Part shown: piece after piece, positions 58,066-64,000 of the stretch
Numbering within the stretch: position 1 is the stretch's first letter
Layout: every line of letters begins with the position of its first letter
Origin: Sphingobacterium sp. JB170
GTDB taxonomy: Bacteria > Bacteroidota > Bacteroidia > Sphingobacteriales > Sphingobacteriaceae
Direction of reading: 5' to 3'
Length of the DNA: 64,000 nucleotides
Assembly: GCF_900163865.1 (NCBI RefSeq)
Contig: NZ_FUKU01000014.1
Coordinates: 62,001-126,000 of the forward strand
Notes under the pieces: generated by a model
Told to the model about the DNA's origin: nothing
What the model saw: the letters and a program-made list of their open reading frames with translations, nothing else
The model's database searches: none
Translations under genes and position numbers: made by a program

Positions 58066-59004
58066 ATGTCAACAACCACCGAGCAGCTAAGTACACGACA
58101 CCTATTAGGGATTAAAGATTTGAATGAAAATGATATCCAGCTAATTCTCGATACGGCGGCAAACTTTAAAGAAGTGCTTAATCGTCCAATAAAGAAAGTT
58201 CCTTCATTGCGTGATATCACTATTGCAAATGTGTTTTTTGAAAATTCAACCCGTACGCGCTTGTCGTTCGAACTGGCCGAAAAACGTCTTTCGGCAGATA
58301 TCGTTAATTTTGCCGCATCCTCGTCATCGGTCAGTAAAGGAGAAACGTTAATCGATACAGTCAATAATATCCTAGCGATGAAAGTGGATATGATTGTCAT
58401 GCGTCATCCATATGCGGGAGCGGGAGTTTTCTTAAGCAAGCATATCGATGCGCAAATTGTCAACGCAGGCGATGGCGCACACGAACACCCTACGCAGGCC
58501 CTGTTAGATTCTTTCTCGATACGCGAGCGCTTCGGCGATGTAGCGGGACGAAAAGTAGCCATCATTGGAGATATTTTACATTCTCGAGTTGCACTCTCCA
58601 ATATCCTATGCCTTCAAAAATTAGGCGCAGAAGTCATGGTATGCGGGCCAACAACCCTTATCCCAAAATTCATTACGTCTTTAGGCGTCCGAGTGGAGCA
58701 TGACTTACGAAAAGCACTCAATTGGTGTGATGTGGCTAATATGCTACGGATACAATTAGAGCGGCAAGATATTGCTTATTTTCCTTCTCTACGGGAGTAT
58801 ACAATGCTTTACGGGGTCGACAAAAAGATTTTGGACAGCTTGGATAAAGAAATTACAATCATGCACCCGGGGCCGATCAATCGTGGCGTGGAAATTTCAA
58901 CGGATGTAGCGGATAGTAAACATTCCATCATCCTAGATCAGGTAGAAAATGGTGTTGCAGTTCGCATGGCTGTACTCTATTTGTTAGCCGGGCACCGGGG
59001 TTGA
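58066..59004 (+). CDS. pyrB: Aspartate carbamoyltransferase catalytic subunit PyrB
   Basis: PyrB joins carbamoyl phosphate and aspartate, the first committed step of pyrimidine synthesis. It has 312 residues. The carbamoyl-phosphate site FFENSTRTRLSFE and HPTQALLDSF are present, as well as MHPGPINRGVEI near the C-terminus. It follows pyrR by 24 nt and a good terminator comes after it. pyrI is not adjacent. Confidence 0.97.
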   Translation: MSTTTEQLSTRHLLGIKDLNENDIQLILDTAANFKEVLNRPIKKVPSLRDITIANVFFENSTRTRLSFELAEKRLSADIVNFAASSSSVSKGETLIDTVNNILAMKVDMIVMRHPYAGAGVFLSKHIDAQIVNAGDGAHEHPTQALLDSFSIRERFGDVAGRKVAIIGDILHSRVALSNILCLQKLGAEVMVCGPTTLIPKFITSLGVRVEHDLRKALNWCDVANMLRIQLERQDIAYFPSLREYTMLYGVDKKILDSLDKEITIMHPGPINRGVEISTDVADSKHSIILDQVENGVAVRMAVLYLLAGHRG

Positions 59005-59035
59005 TTTAGCGTTTCTGGGAATAAAAAACTAATAT

Positions 59036-59067
59036 TGCCTGACTTTTAGAAGTTAGGCACTTTTTTT
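59036..59067 (+). terminator. Terminator of pyrR-pyrB
   Basis: 10-bp arms with one G-T wobble (59036-59045, 59050-59059), TTAG loop, followed by CTTTTTTT. Confidence 0.88.
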
Positions 59068-59226
59068 GGTAAAATGTTCGTTATAATAGTCAGTTACCAA
59101 CAGGTGTTAACAACTTTTGCGGAAAACTTAAAGCATTAGTTCTAATTTAGTACCCTGAAGCTATGTGCTTTTTTGGAGCAAACTTCATTTTTAACACGAT
59201 AATTTAGTTGTTGAATAATCATCAGT

Positions 59227-62200
59227 ATGAATAAAAAAATTTATGGTGTAGGTGTGGCGTTGAGTTTGATGGCGTCAACGTCGTTTGCACAGGAAACGGC
59301 ATGGCAGAAAATAAACAATGCATATAAGTCAGGTATGGAATTGTTTGAAAGAGGGAAATATAGTTCGGCTGCCAAACAATTTGACCGTGTGGAGGAGATA
59401 CGAACGAAATCGACTCTTCAGCTCGATGAAACAGAAGAGCTTACCTTAGTTAAAGAAAATGTCCGTTTTTATCAAGCAATCTGTGCCCTCGAGCTAGGCG
59501 ATTCCAATGCCGAGACACGCTTTTTAAAATATATCAAAGATTATCCAGCGAGTGCAAATTCCAAAGCAGCTTATTTTCAAATTGGAAAATCCTATTACGC
59601 TAAAGAGGACTATACGAAAGCCATTGAGTGGTTCCAAAAAATCGATAGCAAAAATCTTGCGGGAGCTGAAAACACGGAGTACCGCTTCAAGCTTGGTTAT
59701 GCACAGTTTATGACTGGGGATTACAAATCTGCAAAACCACTCTTTGAACGTTTAAAAGACGATAGCGGACAGTACCAAGAAGCATCGATATACTATTACG
59801 CTTATTTATGTTACCTGGATGCGGAATATAAGACGGCTTTAAATGAATTTGAACGGTTAGATGGATCAAAGGCCTATGAAAATAGTTACCCTTATTACAT
59901 CACTGCGTTATATTTCTTGGACAAGCGGTACGACGAAGTATTAGCTTACGCCTTGCCGGTTTTAGACCGCACGAAGCAGGAGAATGAAACCGAACTTTTT
60001 CGTATCGTAGCGGCAACCTATTTTATAAAAGGGGATTTGCAGAAATCGAAAGACTATTACGATAAATTCCAAGCAAAAGACCAGGGCAAGACACAAAATA
60101 ATCAAGATAGTTACCAAATCGGGTACATTGCATATACCTTAGAAGATTATCCCAAAGCGATACAGGAACTAGAAAAACTAACCGAACCGGATGCGTATTA
60201 TCAAAGTGCGATGATCACGCTGGGTGAATCGTTTTTAAAAGAGGGCAACAAGCAAAGTGCGCGTAGCGCTTTCTTTAGAGCCTCAAAATTAGATTTCGAT
60301 CCAGAACTAAAGGAAGAGGGATTGTTTAATTACGGGAAACTATCATATGAATTAGAATTTCATCAAGTGGCGCTTGAATCGGTCCAAGAATATTTGGAAA
60401 CCTACCCAAATTCGACGCGACAAGAAGAGGCGAAAACATTATTAGCCGAAGTGTTGTTGAGTACCAAGAATTATCGCGCAGCGGTCGATATTCTCGAGGG
60501 CATCAACAAACGCGGTCCCCAAGCGAACGCGGCTTATCAAAAAGTGACCTACTATCGTGGTTTAGAATTTTACAATGAAAGAGCGTTCGAAAATGCGATA
60601 TCAATGTTTATCCGATCCGAGGCTAATCGCCACGATGAGGAGATTTACGCGCTTTCATTATACTGGAAAGCGGAAGCCATGTATGAAGTTCGTAAATATG
60701 GTGAGGCCGTAGCAAATTTTAATAAGTTTATGCAGCTTCCAGCATCAAGAAAAACAGACGTTTATAGTTATGCCAATTACGCTTTGGCCTATGCCGCTTT
60801 TCGGAATGACCGTTATACAACGGCAGCTAATTATTTCGAGCGTTTTCTAGCTACAGGCGGTAAAGAAGGTATTGAGATTAATACCCGTAATGACGCTATT
60901 GCCAGACTGGCTGATTCGTACTTTGGAATGAAGAACTATGGCCGGGCGTTATCGTATTACAACCGCCTGATAAGTTCCAAGGCGCCGAGCCAAGATTACG
61001 CGTTATTTCAACGCGGAATCATTCAAGGATTGCAGGGTGATAATAATGGGAAGATTTCGCTCTTAAATTCCGTGGTGGAGCAGTTTCCTAAATCCAACTA
61101 CGCCGATGACGTCGCTTTTGAAGTGCCGTACACTTATTTCTTGATGGGCGATTACGACCGTGCAATTTCTGGACTGCAATTGATGATTGAGGCCTACCCG
61201 CGTAGTAGTTACGTACCACGTGCATTGGTAACGATTGGATTGGTACAATATAACAAGGACGACAACGATGCCGCTTTGAAAACATTTCAACGTGTTGTAG
61301 ATCAGTATGCAACTACTGATGAGGCCAAGCAATCGATGCGTTCGATTGAAAATATCTATTTGGACAAAGGAGACGCGACAGGATATATTCGCTATGCCAC
61401 CAGCACGAATATTGGGGACCTTACCAATGCCGAGCAAGATGGACATACTTTTAGTGTTGCTAGAACATTATTTGATCGTGCAAACTATCAAGGAGCCGTT
61501 GAAGCAGTGAACGCTTATTTTGACAAGTTTTCAAAACCCATTCACGAAAAACATGCACGATTCATTCGTGGAGAAAGCTATGCACAACTTGGACAGGACG
61601 ACGAAGCGTTACATGATTTTAATATTATCATGAACGACTGGACAAGCGCCTATACTGAACAAACCTTAATCAGTGTTGCCCGGTTGCATCTGAAAAAGAA
61701 AGCATACAACGAGGCCGTACAGGTGTTACGTAAACTCGAATTAACTTCCGAGTATAAAGCCAATTACGGTTTTGCAATAAATAATTTGCTGGTAAGTTTC
61801 TATCATATTGGAGACCATGTAGAAACGCAGAATTACGCGAAATTGGTTAAGGAGTACGAGAAATCTTCCGAAGAGGATATCGCCTTAGCGCATCTTTATT
61901 CTGGGAGGGCTTACCAAGCGACTAACAAAGATGCCGAGGCAGCGAAAGAGTTTAATTTAGCCGCATTGAAAAGCAATACGGTAACTGGAGCTGAAGCGCG
62001 CTATCGCGTAGGGGAACTCCAATTAAAAGATAAGCAGTACGACAAGGCAATTGAATCGGCTATGGATATCTCGGATACATTTTCCTCTTACGATTATTGG
62101 GTTGCCAAAGGTTTTATCATGATGGCCGATGCATACCTAGGTAAGGACGATAAATTCCAAGCGAAATCAACACTTGAGAGTGTGATTGATAATTATGAAA

Positions 62201-62256
62201 ACCAAGAAGATGACGTGCTTGAAGAAGCGAAATCTCGTTTGGAAAAATTGAATTAA
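59227..62256 (+). CDS. Large secreted TPR-repeat protein
   Basis: A 1009-residue protein with a signal peptide cleaved after about residue 21 (ASTSFA), then TPR repeats along nearly its whole length. Recurrent signatures are YFQIGKSYYAKEDYTKAIEWFQKI, FKLGYAQFMTGDYKSAKPLFERL, IGYIAYTLEDYPKAIQEL and RLADSYFGMKNYGRALSYYN. Many are of the YfiO/BamD-like type: FPKSNYADDVAFEV and YPRSSYVPRALVTIG. It lies in the periplasm, probably near the outer membrane, as a scaffold. The next gene codes for an outer-membrane barrel and starts 16 nt later, so the two are an operon and likely partners. No known function. Confidence 0.85.
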   Translation: MNKKIYGVGVALSLMASTSFAQETAWQKINNAYKSGMELFERGKYSSAAKQFDRVEEIRTKSTLQLDETEELTLVKENVRFYQAICALELGDSNAETRFLKYIKDYPASANSKAAYFQIGKSYYAKEDYTKAIEWFQKIDSKNLAGAENTEYRFKLGYAQFMTGDYKSAKPLFERLKDDSGQYQEASIYYYAYLCYLDAEYKTALNEFERLDGSKAYENSYPYYITALYFLDKRYDEVLAYALPVLDRTKQENETELFRIVAATYFIKGDLQKSKDYYDKFQAKDQGKTQNNQDSYQIGYIAYTLEDYPKAIQELEKLTEPDAYYQSAMITLGESFLKEGNKQSARSAFFRASKLDFDPELKEEGLFNYGKLSYELEFHQVALESVQEYLETYPNSTRQEEAKTLLAEVLLSTKNYRAAVDILEGINKRGPQANAAYQKVTYYRGLEFYNERAFENAISMFIRSEANRHDEEIYALSLYWKAEAMYEVRKYGEAVANFNKFMQLPASRKTDVYSYANYALAYAAFRNDRYTTAANYFERFLATGGKEGIEINTRNDAIARLADSYFGMKNYGRALSYYNRLISSKAPSQDYALFQRGIIQGLQGDNNGKISLLNSVVEQFPKSNYADDVAFEVPYTYFLMGDYDRAISGLQLMIEAYPRSSYVPRALVTIGLVQYNKDDNDAALKTFQRVVDQYATTDEAKQSMRSIENIYLDKGDATGYIRYATSTNIGDLTNAEQDGHTFSVARTLFDRANYQGAVEAVNAYFDKFSKPIHEKHARFIRGESYAQLGQDDEALHDFNIIMNDWTSAYTEQTLISVARLHLKKKAYNEAVQVLRKLELTSEYKANYGFAINNLLVSFYHIGDHVETQNYAKLVKEYEKSSEEDIALAHLYSGRAYQATNKDAEAAKEFNLAALKSNTVTGAEARYRVGELQLKDKQYDKAIESAMDISDTFSSYDYWVAKGFIMMADAYLGKDDKFQAKSTLESVIDNYENQEDDVLEEAKSRLEKLN

Positions 62257-62272
62257 TAAGAATTAGGATAGA

Positions 62273-64000
62273 ATGATGAAATTGCATAAAACAGTTTTTA
62301 AAAGTTACGCAATAGTGGCGTTGTTTATGGGGCTAGGTGTTCAGGTCTACGCGCAGCAAACAGATCCAGAGCCTGATAAGCCTGTTACTATCGATTCTTT
62401 TGATGTCGTTCGTGATTATAAACCACTATTGGCCGATGCTGTTAAGATTCGTCGCAGCCCGGACATGACCAATAAGCGTAGCTATATGCCCAAGCTCACG
62501 TACGGGAATATAGCTGATAAAAAACTGGATATAAATACCGGATTGAAGGAACTTAACGTCCAAGAGACGCCGTTTACGATAACCTCGGATCCAACGAGTA
62601 ATTATGTGAAATTCGGATTGGGAAATTTCAATACAATACTTGGTGAGGGCTATTTTGCATACGATGCCTATGAAGATCTTCGTGTAGGTGGTTTTGTAAA
62701 ACATCTGAGCCAAAAAGGAAGTTTGGAGGCCCAAAAATTTTCTAAGCAAGAAGTTGGTGTTTTCGGACGTCGAATCTTACCACTATTTACTGTGGATGGG
62801 GTGATTGGGTATAACCGTTATGCCACCAACTTTTACGGTATACCATATGCCGATGATGGTGTAACGCTACTTAATCCTTCAACAGAGAAACAAGCTTTTA
62901 ACGATATTTACTTTACAGGAGAGTTGACTAGCAATTATGACCCTGAAAACGAAAATGCCACGAGTTTCTCCGCAAAGATTGACGCGTATTCCTTTGGTGA
63001 TAAATATGACGGCAAAGAAACGTCTGTTGCACTATCTGGTTATTTAAATAAAAGAGTGCGTGCATTTAATATTGGAGCGAATGTCGCGGTAGATATTAAT
63101 AACGTCAAAGGAACTAACGCACCGGGCGGGAATACAACAAAAAATTCCTTCGCAAATTTGAACCCTTATATCCGGTTCAAGGGTGATAACTACGCGGTAA
63201 CATTGGGCGCTAATTTTGTTCCTGAGTTTGGTGATAGCTCAAGTTTTAATATTTTCCCATCCGCGGAAGTTGACTTTGCACTTGCACCGGAGTATTTCCA
63301 TATTTTCGGGGGAGTGAATGGCGGTGTTCGTAAAGCATCATACCGAGACTTTGCCAGGGAAAATCCATTTTTAGGACCGAATTTAGCGATACAGAATACT
63401 GTTGAAAGAATAAATTTTTACGGTGGTATCAAAGGGAATGCCGGGGCAACCTTTGGCTATAAGGTGAAAGCGATTTATCGTCAATTAGAAGGTCTGCCGC
63501 TATTTGTGAATAATGCAGATAGACCATTCCAATTTGATTTGGTGTATGATGGCGATGGAGACGAGGCGGTAAAACATTTTGGAATCGAAGGGGAAATTAA
63601 TGTAAGGTTATCGGAAATTGTGAATTTAGGCGGCCGGTTAAACATTGATGAATACACGATGGCCCAACAAGAAGAGGCTTGGCATATGCCGAAGTTACGT
63701 CTAGCGGCAAACGCAAGGTTCAATATTTCTGAAAAACTATATATCGATGCCGAGGCTTTGTTCCACGGGAAAGCGTATGCGAAAGATTGGGATGACCCAA
63801 TGAGTGATTTGGGAAACCAGCAAACGTATAGCAAAGCCGAAATTCCATCTTTCGTGGATGTGAGTGCTGGTGCAGAATATAAGGCGACCAAGCAGCTCGG
63901 TTTGTTTGTAAAGGCAAACAATCTATTCAATAAGGAATACGAAACTTATCTTTATTATCCTAAATTAGGTTTTAATATTATAGGTGGTTTAAATTTTTCA
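62273..64000 (+). CDS. Outer-membrane beta-barrel protein (runs to the window edge)
   Basis: The visible 576 codons have a signal peptide ending near residue 27 (VQVYA), a short periplasmic stretch with DSFDVVRDYKPLLADAVKIRR, then alternating beta-strands rich in Gly, Tyr and Phe, of a TonB-receptor-like or porin-like barrel. I see no TonB box or classic plug. The last residues, GFNIIGGLNFS, look like the final strand; the stop should follow within a few codons. It starts 16 nt after the TPR gene. The protein could carry substrates across the outer membrane with the TPR partner; the substrate is unknown. Confidence 0.8.
   Translation, partial: MMKLHKTVFKSYAIVALFMGLGVQVYAQQTDPEPDKPVTIDSFDVVRDYKPLLADAVKIRRSPDMTNKRSYMPKLTYGNIADKKLDINTGLKELNVQETPFTITSDPTSNYVKFGLGNFNTILGEGYFAYDAYEDLRVGGFVKHLSQKGSLEAQKFSKQEVGVFGRRILPLFTVDGVIGYNRYATNFYGIPYADDGVTLLNPSTEKQAFNDIYFTGELTSNYDPENENATSFSAKIDAYSFGDKYDGKETSVALSGYLNKRVRAFNIGANVAVDINNVKGTNAPGGNTTKNSFANLNPYIRFKGDNYAVTLGANFVPEFGDSSSFNIFPSAEVDFALAPEYFHIFGGVNGGVRKASYRDFARENPFLGPNLAIQNTVERINFYGGIKGNAGATFGYKVKAIYRQLEGLPLFVNNADRPFQFDLVYDGDGDEAVKHFGIEGEINVRLSEIVNLGGRLNIDEYTMAQQEEAWHMPKLRLAANARFNISEKLYIDAEALFHGKAYAKDWDDPMSDLGNQQTYSKAEIPSFVDVSAGAEYKATKQLGLFVKANNLFNKEYETYLYYPKLGFNIIGGLNFS

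Noticed and set aside
62273-64000. A classical SusC-type TonB receptor with SusD partner
   Set aside because: No plug, TonB box or SusD-like gene is seen; the neighbour is a TPR protein. Since the gene reaches the window edge, a plug-less barrel is the safer description.

Overview
The window reads as ordinary chromosome of a member of the Bacteroidota, most likely a Sphingobacteriaceae-type organism (Sphingobacterium/Pedobacter relatives). The evidence is: promoters of the TTTG-N19-TAnnTTTG type in front of several genes; few Shine-Dalgarno-like sequences; a DUF2723/GT117 protein; a BlaI/M56 pair whose peptidase ends in a TonB-plug-like tail; a Ctc-type L25; and DUF4254 next to a GT9 enzyme. 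No phage, transposase, integrase, CRISPR array or toxin-antitoxin module was found. The genus cannot be fixed from the sequence alone.

Layout. 1-6.2 kb: a cut-off FAD monooxygenase, rsmA, a small secreted protein, pdxA, a CCA-adding enzyme, a pRiA4b ORF-3-like protein and miaA. 6.3-12.4 kb: ilvE, then the run recJ-lptB-GH3, then a metallo-beta-lactamase-fold hydrolase. 12.6-18.4 kb: a two-gene K+/H+ antiporter (regulator plus transporter), a SufT-like protein, a GT4 glycosyltransferase, a polyprenyl diphosphate synthase, an omega-amidase-like nitrilase and a small membrane protein. 18.5-29.8 kb: a MarR regulator, an orphan FMN glutamate-synthase-like protein, the cytochrome c maturation run ccmE-ccmF-DUF2520, a dicarboxylate symporter, mnmD, an FKBP isomerase, a YyaL-type thioredoxin protein and a SixA phosphatase.

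30-39 kb holds nine minus-strand genes for surface glycan assembly: eight glycosyltransferases (GT2, GT4, GT9 and an alpha-1,2-fucosyltransferase of GT11) plus DUF4254. Parts of this cluster look more AT-rich than the genes around it. 39-46.6 kb is a compact nuoHIJKLMN run, the membrane arm of respiratory complex I plus NuoI, without nuoA-G upstream; several of its genes start with TTG or GTG. 47-51.4 kb: a two-domain META lipoprotein, citrate synthase and a blaI/blaR1-like pair with two tandem operators. 51.4-54.1 kb: pth, rplY and prs with two identical tRNA-Gln genes, each with its own promoter. 54.3-64 kb: a large GT117 membrane glycosyltransferase, pyrR-pyrB, and a TPR protein followed closely by an outer-membrane beta-barrel that reaches the window edge.

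How they fit together: most genes are housekeeping (translation and tRNA maturation, NADH oxidation, TCA cycle, PRPP and pyrimidine synthesis, cytochrome c assembly). The tRNA-Gln genes carry no CCA end, so they need the CCA-adding enzyme at 3.1 kb. The parts most likely to hold undescribed biology are the TPR/beta-barrel pair, the glycan cluster with DUF4254, the CxxxY form of CcmE and the BlaI operator site. I did not find a clear novel defence or mobile system.
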